Position numbers and translations under genes: made by a program. Below the pieces are notes generated by a model that saw nothing but the letters and a program-made list of their open reading frames with translations, ran no database searches and was not told the origin of the DNA. Source: CAXGUU01 sp964012875 (GTDB lineage Bacteria; Pseudomonadota; Gammaproteobacteria; Ga0077536). From it: a stretch of 9,048 bases of DNA. The stretch lies in NCBI GenBank assembly GCA_964012875.1, contig CAXGUU010000128.1:1-9048 (forward strand), in the 5' to 3' direction. Positions within the stretch are counted from its first letter, which is position 1, and each line of letters starts with the position of its first letter. Of the stretch, positions 1-6,478 are shown piece after piece.

Positions 1-518
1 CCCGCCTGCATCGCCGCCTTGACAAACGCCGTGCTCAGCGGATTGGTATAGCGGCGCTCGGCAACATTAAGCGGGCCACCCCGACCATGAAACGCCGTTT
101 CAAGAGCCGCCAACTCCGGCTCGAAATGTTCGGATCTTCGGAAGTAAGGCAACACATCGGCATACGACCACCCCTCGCAACCGAGCCGTGCCCACTCGTC
201 GTAGTCCCGGGCATGTCCGCGAATGTAGACCTGCGCGTTCATGCCGCTGGACCCGCCGACCATCTTGCCTCGTGGCTGATATAAGGCACGGCCATACATG
301 TGCCGTTGCGGCTCGGTATTGAACTGCCAGTTAACGCGACGACTGAAGATCAGCTGCAGAAAGCCCAGCGGCATATTCACGAACGGATTGCGGCGACTCT
401 CCGGACCGGCCTCAAGCAACAGCACCGAATGGCGGCCGCATTCGGATAGACGGTTGGCGACGACGCATCCGGCCGAGCCCGCCCCAACCACGACATAATC
501 GAACTGTTCGGATGACAT
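1..518 (-). CDS. alkJ: GMC-family FAD alcohol dehydrogenase, AlkJ-like (N-terminal 172 residues, cut by window start)
   Basis: Probable membrane-associated or cytoplasmic FAD alcohol dehydrogenase that oxidises the medium-chain alkanol made by the neighbouring P450 to the aldehyde, passing electrons to the respiratory chain. Seen: an open frame from ATG at 518 to the window edge with no stop. The N-terminal dinucleotide-binding strand carries GAGSAG at residues 12-17, followed by the acidic E36 in LLLEAG, which would bind the FAD ribose. Residues 84-94 (GKMVGGSSGMN) and the following VYIRG match the first GMC oxidoreductase signature. Family members are about 530-560 residues, so roughly two thirds lie beyond position 1. 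The start follows a CCGGAG stretch and lies 17 bases after the P450 stop, so it is the third gene of the ferredoxin-P450 operon. Choline dehydrogenase (BetA) is a close relative; the P450 context favours an AlkJ role. The family call is firm, the substrate is inferred. Confidence 0.9.
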   Translation of the reverse strand, partial: MSSEQFDYVVVGAGSAGCVVANRLSECGRHSVLLLEAGPESRRNPFVNMPLGFLQLIFSRRVNWQFNTEPQRHMYGRALYQPRGKMVGGSSGMNAQVYIRGHARDYDEWARLGCEGWSYADVLPYFRRSEHFEPELAALETAFHGRGGPLNVAERRYTNPLSTAFVKAAMQA

Positions 519-535
519 CGGCTCCGGACGTGAAT

Positions 536-1948
536 TCAATTTTTTGCGGTCAACTTGACCATTAGCTTGGAATAGCCCCGCACAAAGTTGGACTGCACAC
601 GCTCGGGCTCACCCACGACCTCTATGTTATCAAAGCGCTTGAGTAACTCTTCCCACAAAATCCGCAATTGCAACTCAGCCAGACGGTTGCCCATGCAACG
701 GTGAATGCCGTAGCCAAAGGAAATATGATTCCGCGCGTCCTTTCGATCAATAATAAGCTGGTCGGGATTTTCGAACTTTCGTTCGTCTCTATTACCGGAG
801 GCATACCACATCAACACGCGGTCCCCTTTCTTAATGGTCTGACCACGCAGCTCCACGTCCTGCGTGGCAACCCGGCGCATGTGCGCGAGTGGAGTTTGCC
901 AGCGGATAATTTCCGAAACCATGTTCGGAATCAATTCCGGGTTTTTCTTCAGCTTGATGAATTCCTCGGGGAACTGATTCAGGGCCAGCACACCGCCGCT
1001 CATGGAGTTGCGGGTGGTGTCATTGCCGCCAACAATCAGCAGCGCCAGGTTGCCGATAAACTCCATCGGACGGTTAATCAAATCCCGGGTATCCTCGTTA
1101 CTCTGTAGCATGCTGATCAAGTCGAAACCCGGAGGCTCGCCAGCCTTGCGTCGTGCCTCCTTGTCTCGCCAAAGCCTCGAGAATGACCAGGCCATGTCCG
1201 CGGCATCGTCAAACATGATGTCTTCGTCGGTAAACTCGCCACCAGTCGCCGAAGATGCTCCGGACAGTCGGTCCGACCAATCAACCAGCTTGTGACGCTG
1301 CTCGTAAGGGAAATCCAGCAACGTTGCCAACATACGCCCGGTCAACTCCTTGGACACTGCCGGCACCCAGTTGAAAGCCTTGTCCAGGGGCAGACTGTCG
1401 AGCACCTCGGCGGCGCGCTGCCGGATCAGCCCCTCCATTTCCTTGAGATTCTGGGGTGCCACCACACCTTGGACCGCCCGGCGTTGCACATCATGTTTTG
1501 GCGGATCCATGGCGATAAACATTTCCACCGACAACCCTTCCGGAGGATCACCCAGAATGATTTGTGGCTCGGAGGAAAAGAGCTCGTGATTCTTATCGAC
1601 GAACAAAATGTCTTCATAGCGTGTCACCGACCAGAATGGCCCGAACTGGCTGCTTTTCTGGAAGTGCACCGGTGCCTCATCACGTAACCGCTTGAAATAG
1701 GCACCCCACTGATCTTGCCGATACAGAAAAGGGTTGCTGGTGTCAATATCCTCAAGTGCCAGGGTATTGACGTCAGGCACGGGCTGTTCGAGAAACTTGA
1801 CCTGTGGGCGTGTTGACCCCAGTGCCTTTTTCTTCGCTTTCATCAGAGATTTGAGTGCCTTGATCTGTAAGTGCATAGGCACCAATCTCGATGTGGCATT
1901 AATCATCTTTGTTTGCATGGCATCGTTCGTGCCTGACTTGGTTGACAT
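536..1948 (-). CDS. cyp153A: Cytochrome P450, CYP153A-type terminal alkane hydroxylase
   Basis: Soluble bacterial class I P450 of 470 residues that, by family, inserts oxygen at the terminal carbon of medium-chain alkanes (and often fatty acids), using electrons from a [2Fe-2S] ferredoxin. Seen: I-helix oxygen-activation motif GGNDTT at 307-312, K-helix ExxR as E346-I-I-R349, and the heme loop FGYGIHRCMG at 411-420 with C418 as thiolate ligand. The stretch around residues 131-160, including MDPPKH at 147-152, and the long basic N-terminus beginning after residue 20 are what I remember of CYP153A proteins from Alcanivorax and Marinobacter. No signal peptide or membrane anchor is visible, and the length is normal for the subfamily. 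The ATG at 1948 follows a strong GGGAGGT site six bases upstream, 12 bases after the ferredoxin stop. A CYP153A assignment from memory is strong; exact chain-length preference cannot be read. Confidence 0.95.
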   Translation of the reverse strand: MSTKSGTNDAMQTKMINATSRLVPMHLQIKALKSLMKAKKKALGSTRPQVKFLEQPVPDVNTLALEDIDTSNPFLYRQDQWGAYFKRLRDEAPVHFQKSSQFGPFWSVTRYEDILFVDKNHELFSSEPQIILGDPPEGLSVEMFIAMDPPKHDVQRRAVQGVVAPQNLKEMEGLIRQRAAEVLDSLPLDKAFNWVPAVSKELTGRMLATLLDFPYEQRHKLVDWSDRLSGASSATGGEFTDEDIMFDDAADMAWSFSRLWRDKEARRKAGEPPGFDLISMLQSNEDTRDLINRPMEFIGNLALLIVGGNDTTRNSMSGGVLALNQFPEEFIKLKKNPELIPNMVSEIIRWQTPLAHMRRVATQDVELRGQTIKKGDRVLMWYASGNRDERKFENPDQLIIDRKDARNHISFGYGIHRCMGNRLAELQLRILWEELLKRFDNIEVVGEPERVQSNFVRGYSKLMVKLTAKN

Positions 1949-1960
1949 GGTGACCTCCCG

Positions 1961-2281
1961 CTACATCTGAAATTCAGGCAACAGAACGGTCATACCGTCC
2001 ATCGCCTCAGTGGTTCGAATCTGACAGCCCAGCCGAGAAGTTTCTGCCCGCTCCGGAGTCATGGACAACATCTGCTCTTCAGCATCATTTATTTCCCCGG
2101 TCTTTCCGAACCATTCATCGGTCACTATCACGTGGCAGGTGCCGCAGGCGCATTCCCCACCGCAGTCTCCGTCGATGCCGGGCACAGCGTTATTAACAGC
2201 AACCTGCATCAGCGAGGAACCAGATTCAAACTCGGCAATGTGCTCGGTACTGTCATGCTCAATGAACGTAATCTTACCCAA
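1961..2281 (-). CDS. fdx: [2Fe-2S] ferredoxin, putidaredoxin/adrenodoxin type, redox partner of the P450
   Basis: Small 106-residue cytoplasmic electron carrier that would shuttle electrons from a FAD ferredoxin reductase to the adjacent CYP153A. Seen: cluster ligands C40, C46, C49 and C86 in the C-x5-C-x2-C-x36-C spacing of vertebrate/putidaredoxin-type ferredoxins, with an extra C44 inside the CGGECACGTCH loop. Acidic residues D65, E68 and E69 lie in the region that docks partners in this family. The start is TTG at 2281: no ATG or GTG lies between it and the in-frame TAA 24 bases upstream, and GGAG with 7-base spacing precedes it. The second residue onward (GKITFIEHD) reads like the normal N-terminus of these proteins. 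First gene of the minus-strand operon. Its reductase is not in the window and is probably encoded beyond the dehydrogenase or elsewhere. Confidence 0.95.
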   Translation of the reverse strand: MGKITFIEHDSTEHIAEFESGSSLMQVAVNNAVPGIDGDCGGECACGTCHVIVTDEWFGKTGEINDAEEQMLSMTPERAETSRLGCQIRTTEAMDGMTVLLPEFQM

Positions 2282-2342
2282 GACCTTTCTCCAGCAAGTA
2301 ACTTAATGACTGCATCGTGGTTGTTGATTCGCTTGCCGGGGA

Positions 2343-2378
2343 GGTCATTTATTGACACACTGGGGTCATTTAAAGACA
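2343..2378. promoter_or_regulatory. Tandem direct repeats, candidate AraC-family operator in the divergent intergenic region
   Basis: Two 15-bp direct repeats, GGTCATTTATTGACA at 2343-2357 and GGTCATTTAAAGACA at 2364-2378, agree at 13 of 15 positions. Their starts are 21 bp apart, which is two helical turns, so both would face the same side of the DNA. AraC-type activators commonly bind such phased direct repeats next to the promoter they control. The site lies between the divergent ferredoxin-P450 operon and the AraC-family gene, and could serve activation of the operon, autoregulation, or both. No strong sigma70 promoter was found reading toward the ferredoxin, which fits activator dependence. 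Function is inferred; the repeats are directly visible. Confidence 0.7.
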
Positions 2379-2404
2379 GGCATGCCTATCAACGGACCGT
2401 ATCA

Positions 2405-3469
2405 ATGACACAGCAGAAGGGTGAACCGAAAGCTTCGGAAGGCGGCATTCCGTCGAACTATTCACGACTTATTGCCCGCGAGCTGGACTTAACCGTCAGC
2501 CAGCTACCCTCGTTGCTGCAAGGTACCGGTCTCGGTATCGCGCAATTTCTGGGCGAGGACAGTCTGCTCACGCCAGCTCACCAGGTGCGGATTTTACGCA
2601 ATGCACTGGCGTTGTCGGGCCAGTTTGAGTTCGGCTTACGGCTGGGTAAGCGTCTGACCCCGGCGACCCACGGCGCCATCGGTTTTGCCGCCTCGAGCAG
2701 TCCGGACCTGCTCACCGCGCTACAGGCGATTCAGACATTCCTACCTACTCGCGCAAGCATCGTCGAGCTACACCTGCAGGAAGCTGAAGAACACCTGGAA
2801 TGCCGACTGGACTTCCAAGTGCCGCTGGACGCGGATATCGAGCGTTGCCTGGCGGATACCATGATCGTGGTGCTGCTTGAATTCGGCGAGTTCGTTGTCG
2901 GTCGCCCACTACATGAGGCTGAAATTTGTTTTACCCACCGGACACCTGAGTACCACGCGATGTACTCGGACTACTTGCCCGGTCGCATTCGTTTTGGCTC
3001 CGATAAGTTCACACTAAAACTGCCGATGGCACTGTGCCTGGAACCGAACGCCTCCGCCAATCATGAAAATTACCGCCTGGCTCTTGAGCAATGTGAATCA
3101 ATGCTTGCCGAGCTTCAGAACCACAAGCCCAGCTACCAGACCCGGCTTAAGAAGATGATGCTATCGAGACCCCCCGGTTCGCTCAGCGAAGACGAAGCAG
3201 CGGCCTCCCTTTTCATGAGCAAACGCACTCTCGCTCGCAAGCTCAAGGAGGAAAACAGTAGTTTTAGGAAAATTCGTGACGAAATCCTATCCCGGCAAGC
3301 GATCAGCTACCTGTGTGACAGCAAGCTTTCGATCGAAGCCATCGCCGCGTTGATGAACTATCATGACGGAGCCAATTTCAGGCGTGCCTTCAAGCGCTGG
3401 TTCGGTCTTTCGCCCGATCAGTACCGGCAGCACGCCGGTTCCCGGCACACTCTACCCCCTGCCCCCTAG
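2405..3469 (+). CDS. AraC-family transcriptional regulator with arabinose-binding-like N-terminal domain
   Basis: DNA-binding regulator of 354 residues. The N-terminal part (about 15-205) looks like the arabinose-binding-like sensor domain found in OruR/VirS-type AraC proteins. The C-terminal part holds the two AraC helix-turn-helix units: about 261-294, including DEAAASLFMSKRTLARKL, and about 309-341, including IEAIAALMNYH then FRRAFKRWFGLSP, the classic C-terminal AraC signature. The frame stays open upstream through the ferredoxin gene on the opposite strand, but ATG at 2405 gives the normal family length (about 340-355). ATG at 2306 would add 33 unusual residues and put the phased repeats inside the coding region. 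The Shine-Dalgarno at 2405 is weak (GGA eight bases upstream). Its position makes it the likely alkane-responsive regulator of the ferredoxin-P450 operon. It could also control the plus-strand operon downstream. Effector unknown. Confidence 0.9.
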   Translation: MTQQKGEPKASEGGIPSNYSRLIARELDLTVSQLPSLLQGTGLGIAQFLGEDSLLTPAHQVRILRNALALSGQFEFGLRLGKRLTPATHGAIGFAASSSPDLLTALQAIQTFLPTRASIVELHLQEAEEHLECRLDFQVPLDADIERCLADTMIVVLLEFGEFVVGRPLHEAEICFTHRTPEYHAMYSDYLPGRIRFGSDKFTLKLPMALCLEPNASANHENYRLALEQCESMLAELQNHKPSYQTRLKKMMLSRPPGSLSEDEAAASLFMSKRTLARKLKEENSSFRKIRDEILSRQAISYLCDSKLSIEAIAALMNYHDGANFRRAFKRWFGLSPDQYRQHAGSRHTLPPAP

Positions 3470-3522
3470 TGGTCCGGTACCACGCTCCGGCATTCCGTTT
3501 CCTTTCTTTTGTACCGTATCTC

Positions 3523-3543
3523 GACCGGCCTTTCCCGCCGGTC
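3523..3543 (+). terminator. GC-rich hairpin after the regulator gene, possible weak terminator
   Basis: A perfect 7-bp stem (GACCGGC, 3523-3529, with GCCGGTC, 3537-3543) encloses a 7-base loop. It lies 54 bases after the regulator stop and ahead of the next promoter, a sensible place to end the regulator transcript. No T-tract follows directly; the T6 run is about 45 bases further on. Intrinsic termination is therefore doubtful. A smaller 5-bp hairpin (GTGGT/ACCAC) lies at 3469-3483, overlapping the end of the stop codon. The rest of the 192-base gap (3470-3661) contains no credible gene. Confidence 0.3.
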
Positions 3544-3599
3544 TGACGCGATCTGTTTCCCGGCGCGCGAAGATATCCACTGACTGCTTTTTTCGGGCC

Positions 3600-3629
3600 T
3601 TGACATTTGGTCAATCGCCCAAATAAAGT
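3600..3629 (+). promoter_or_regulatory. Sigma70-like promoter with palindrome over the -35 box
   Basis: A consensus -35 TTGACA (3600-3605) is followed, after 18 bases, by TAAAGT (3624-3629), which matches four of six -10 positions. AATAAA at 3622-3627 is an alternative with a 16-base spacer. The -35 is the left arm of a perfect inverted repeat, TTGAC-N5-GTCAA (3600-3614), so a dimeric repressor bound there would block RNA polymerase. Transcription would start near 3635, leaving a leader of about 25 bases before the AGGAGG of the next gene. It is the only convincing promoter seen for the five-gene plus-strand operon. Confidence 0.5.
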
Positions 3630-3661
3630 GACTCAACAGTCGAACTACTCAGGAGGTCGAC

Positions 3662-4594
3662 ATGGTGATCGCGAGCCGCAAGATTGGTTACGATGAAGTC
3701 GAACACAGGGATTTGAATTTCGGCATGAGCCCGGAGACGGTGCCGCGCCACTGGTTCAACAACGATCCGTGGATCACTCACTGGATGAACGCGATCCTGG
3801 CCGCGGTGCCGGACGGCGAGCGCTGGGTCATGCAGGCCACGAGTAAGCAACTCGAGAATCTTCACGATCCGTCAGTGCGCAAAGCCGCGATCAGCTTTAT
3901 TCGACAGGAACGCTCCCATGCACGGGAGCATGACGCCATGAATGAAGCGATGGTCGCGCACGGCATTCCAATAGACCGGGCGGAGGCCGTGTTCAAGGCG
4001 ATCAGAAAGCCCCTTCAACGCTACCTGGGCGGCGCCACCCAGTGCGCCATGGCCGCGAACTTCGAGCATTTCACGGCCGTGATTTCCCAGGTAATGCTCG
4101 ATCATCCGGAACTGTGGGACGATACCAGGCAGGAAGTCGCCGCCATGCTGTTCTGGCACTTCGTGGAGGAGACGGAGCACAAGTCAGTCAGCTTCGACGT
4201 GTTCGGAGAGGTAAGCGGGGGCGGCGTCCGCGCTTACGCAATCCGCATGGCGACGCTCGCTCTGGGTACAGCCCTTTTCCTGCCTCTGGTGCACGGTAAC
4301 TGGCTGTATTTCCTCTGGAAAGATCGGCAGCTCACGAACATCCCCTCGGCACTGCGCGCCATTAAGTGGTTGTACTTCGCACCTGGAATCTTCACCCGAG
4401 CTTTTGTGATCGATACGCTGCCTTTTCTCTCCCCCCGCTTCCATCCATGGGACGCCGATAACCGGGAAGTCATCCACGCCTGGAAGCGCGCCTACGAGGA
4501 AACCGGTGATGCCCAGCAGGCTTACCAAGCATTCCGGCAATGGCATGACGATAACAGGCGTGACACAACAGCGGAACGAGTGACGGCGGCGTGA
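3662..4594 (+). CDS. COG3687-type predicted metal-dependent hydrolase with ferritin-like di-iron ligand pattern
   Basis: A 310-residue protein recognised as the poorly characterised 'predicted metal-dependent hydrolase' family (COG3687, PF10118); the reaction is not established. Seen: a mainly helical sequence with E53, then E83-x2-H86, then E135 (EHF), then E170-x2-H173. That is the E / ExxH / E / ExxH order of carboxylate-bridged di-iron proteins of the ferritin-like superfamily. Extra H90, H136, H166 and E169 lie close by. A hydrophobic stretch at about 192-218 may pack against or dip into the membrane. The C-terminal 30 residues are hydrophilic and look non-catalytic. ATG at 3662 follows AGGAGG with good spacing and is the first gene after the promoter at 3600. 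The stop overlaps the next start by 4 bp. Given an operon full of oxidative enzymes, an oxygen-dependent role is as plausible as hydrolysis, but this is inference. Confidence 0.85.
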   Translation: MVIASRKIGYDEVEHRDLNFGMSPETVPRHWFNNDPWITHWMNAILAAVPDGERWVMQATSKQLENLHDPSVRKAAISFIRQERSHAREHDAMNEAMVAHGIPIDRAEAVFKAIRKPLQRYLGGATQCAMAANFEHFTAVISQVMLDHPELWDDTRQEVAAMLFWHFVEETEHKSVSFDVFGEVSGGGVRAYAIRMATLALGTALFLPLVHGNWLYFLWKDRQLTNIPSALRAIKWLYFAPGIFTRAFVIDTLPFLSPRFHPWDADNREVIHAWKRAYEETGDAQQAYQAFRQWHDDNRRDTTAERVTAA

Positions 4595-5430
4595 GCGGTG
4601 CCAAGCGTAAAACACTGAAACCCTCCGAGGGGGCGGCGGCCCTGGTCACGGGGGCGGGCAGCGGCATCGGCCGCAGCTTCGCCTATGAGATCGTGCGCCG
4701 TGGCGGATCAGTGATCTGCGCGGATATAGACCGCCAGCGCGCCGAGCAAACCGCCAGCATACTCTCGGAATTGGGCGAAGGTCGGGCTGTCGCCTACCGC
4801 TGCGACGTAGGTAGTGAAAAGCAGATGGCCACGCTCGCCGACAAGGCCGAATCGCTGCTCGGACGGCCAATGACGTTGGTGGTCAATAACGCCGGGGTGG
4901 GCGTAGGCGGCCGCATCGGAGAAGTGCCGCTTGGCGATTGGCGCTGGTGCCTCAAAGTCAATCTTTGGGGCGTCATTCATGGTTGTCACTTCTTCGCACC
5001 CAAGCTGCGCGCACTGGGCTACGGCGGCATTGTCAACGTGGCTTCGGCCGCCGGTTTCGGCGCGGCGCCGGAGATGAGTGCGTATAACGTGACCAAGTCC
5101 GCGGTCCTTTCACTCTCCGAAACTCTGGCGGCCGAGCTGACCGGCACCGGCGTGCATGTTTCGGCCCTGTGTCCCACCGTGGTACCCACCAACATTCTGG
5201 ACAAGGCGCGCCTGCCCGAGCACCGCGGCGATTTCGCCCATGCCGCCATGCGCAAGTGGACCTTCGCCACCAGCGACCAGGTGGCACGCCGGACCCTGGA
5301 CGCCCTCGATCGAAAGCAACTTTATGTGGTGCCGCAGTTCGACGGGCGTTTCATGTGGCGGTTCAAGCGCTACGCGCCGCGGCTATACGCTCGCGCGCTG
5401 GGCGAGGCGTATCGCCTGGCCGGGGGCTGA
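4591..5430 (+). CDS. Short-chain dehydrogenase/reductase (classical SDR), SadH-like
   Basis: Cytoplasmic NAD(P)-dependent alcohol dehydrogenase or ketoreductase of 279 residues. Seen in order: cofactor loop TGAGSGIG at 20-27; D45 at the end of the second strand, which usually signals a preference for NAD over NADP; D72 in the CDV motif; NNAG at 99-102; and the catalytic set N124, S152, Y165 and K169 (YNVTK). All key residues are present. The start is GTG at 4591, overlapping the previous stop as GTGA, so translation is probably coupled; the coding frame is clear from just downstream of it. The C-terminal 70 residues, with FMWRFKRYAPRLYARAL, are basic and aromatic, as in SDRs that act on lipid-like substrates. 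In context it could oxidise a secondary alcohol to the ketone used by the downstream monooxygenase, or act on the product side. Substrate unknown. Confidence 0.9.
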   Translation: MSGAKRKTLKPSEGAAALVTGAGSGIGRSFAYEIVRRGGSVICADIDRQRAEQTASILSELGEGRAVAYRCDVGSEKQMATLADKAESLLGRPMTLVVNNAGVGVGGRIGEVPLGDWRWCLKVNLWGVIHGCHFFAPKLRALGYGGIVNVASAAGFGAAPEMSAYNVTKSAVLSLSETLAAELTGTGVHVSALCPTVVPTNILDKARLPEHRGDFAHAAMRKWTFATSDQVARRTLDALDRKQLYVVPQFDGRFMWRFKRYAPRLYARALGEAYRLAGG

Positions 5431-5450
5431 TATCCGGCAGGAGGCAAATC

Positions 5451-6446
5451 ATGACATCATTCTCGGCAAGAGTTGCCGACCGTGGTTTTCGGCTACTGAT
5501 GAAACGCGAGCCGGCTAGTCCCGACGAGTTGGTGATGCGGTTACGGCGCATCGCCGCGATGGCCCGCCTGCCGGGCGGGCTGCCGTCCGGAGTCACCGCG
5601 CGCAAGACCACCATTGGCAATGAACCGGCCGTACCACCCGGCGTGCCGGCGGTGCGTGTCAGTCCCAGTCAGCCCACGGCCACCGTGCTGTATCTCCACG
5701 GTGGCGCCTTTATCAGTGGCCGTTTCCCTACTTATGCTGAGCTTTGCGGGCAGCTGGCCAAGAGACTGAACGCACGCGTGTTCTGGATCGACTACCGCCT
5801 AGCGCCGGAGGCGGCCTACCCGGCCGCCCTCGACGATGCCCACCATGCCTACAGGGCGCTGGCCGAGGACTATCCTGACGAGCCGCTGGCCCTGATCGGA
5901 GATTCCGCGGGTGGCAACCTCACTCTGGCCACGCTGCTGAGGCTGCGCGATGCGCAGGCCGCCTCGCCCGATTCCTCCCCCCGCATGCCAGCCTGCGCCG
6001 TGTCGATCTCACCCGGCGCCGATGCGGTTGGCGATACACCGTCGCGCCAGGCCAACGCGGCCAGCGATGCCATGCTGACTCCACGCATGATCAAGATGGC
6101 CACCGATCTGTATCTGGCCGGCCATGATCCCCGGGATCCCTATGTCTCACCGATATACGGCGATTTCCGTGGCCTGCCGCCTCTTATGCTCACTGTGAGC
6201 GAATCCGAGGCCCTCCGTGATGATGCCTATCGGGTAGCGCACCGTGCGCGCCAGGCCGGCGTGGCCGTGACCCTGCGCGCCCGCTGGAATATGCCACATG
6301 TGTGGCCGGTGTTTCATTCCATGTTGCCGGAGGCGCGCCAGGACGTTACCGAAATAGTCGGCTTTATGCGCCGGCATTTGTCGGCGCCCGTAGCATGCAC
6401 CCGGGCCGTGGCACGGACGAAACTGCGCCTCGCGCATAGCGGCTAA
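5451..6446 (+). CDS. Alpha/beta hydrolase fold-3 esterase, hormone-sensitive lipase family
   Basis: Carboxylesterase of 331 residues, probably cytoplasmic; no signal peptide is seen. Seen: oxyanion-hole motif HGG at 83-85 (YLHGGAF), YRLAPE at 115-120, and nucleophile elbow GDSAG at 150-154 with S152. The acid is probably E253 in SESEALRDD, at the place where many members have Asp, and H283 in MPHVWPVF completes the triad. The N-terminal cap covers about residues 1-70. The frame is open much further upstream inside the dehydrogenase gene, but ATG at 5451 is preceded by GGCAGGAGG and lies 20 bases after the previous stop, so it is the true start. LipR of the mycobacterial mymA operon belongs to the same family. 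Next to a Baeyer-Villiger-type enzyme it could cleave the ester or lactone formed; this role is inferred. Confidence 0.9.
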   Translation: MTSFSARVADRGFRLLMKREPASPDELVMRLRRIAAMARLPGGLPSGVTARKTTIGNEPAVPPGVPAVRVSPSQPTATVLYLHGGAFISGRFPTYAELCGQLAKRLNARVFWIDYRLAPEAAYPAALDDAHHAYRALAEDYPDEPLALIGDSAGGNLTLATLLRLRDAQAASPDSSPRMPACAVSISPGADAVGDTPSRQANAASDAMLTPRMIKMATDLYLAGHDPRDPYVSPIYGDFRGLPPLMLTVSESEALRDDAYRVAHRARQAGVAVTLRARWNMPHVWPVFHSMLPEARQDVTEIVGFMRRHLSAPVACTRAVARTKLRLAHSG

Positions 6447-6478
6447 GCGGCCTGCTAAAAACTGGAAGGAGGACCACT

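Noticed and set aside
2352..2357. TTGACA as a sigma70 -35 box for the regulator gene
   Set aside because: Bases 2374-2381, where a -10 should lie, do not resemble TATAAT. The hexamer is better explained as part of the direct repeat.
2132..2404. Upstream in-frame extension of the regulator, giving a 445-residue protein
   Set aside because: It would run antisense through the ferredoxin gene and through the operator repeats. The extra residues do not look like AraC protein, and ATG at 2405 gives the family length.
3424..3446. Overlapping CCGGC/GCCGG hairpins at the end of the regulator gene
   Set aside because: They lie in coding sequence, have 5-bp stems and no T-tract, and are expected by chance in GC-rich DNA.
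3390..3614. Minus-strand 74-residue open frame in the regulator end and following gap
   Set aside because: Low-complexity Arg/Gly-rich composition, no recognisable ribosome site or family, and overlap with the regulator's C-terminal helix-turn-helix.
5169..5450. Upstream extension of the esterase frame inside the dehydrogenase gene
   Set aside because: The extension is arginine/proline-rich, typical of a shadow frame in GC-rich DNA. A strong Shine-Dalgarno precedes ATG at 5451.
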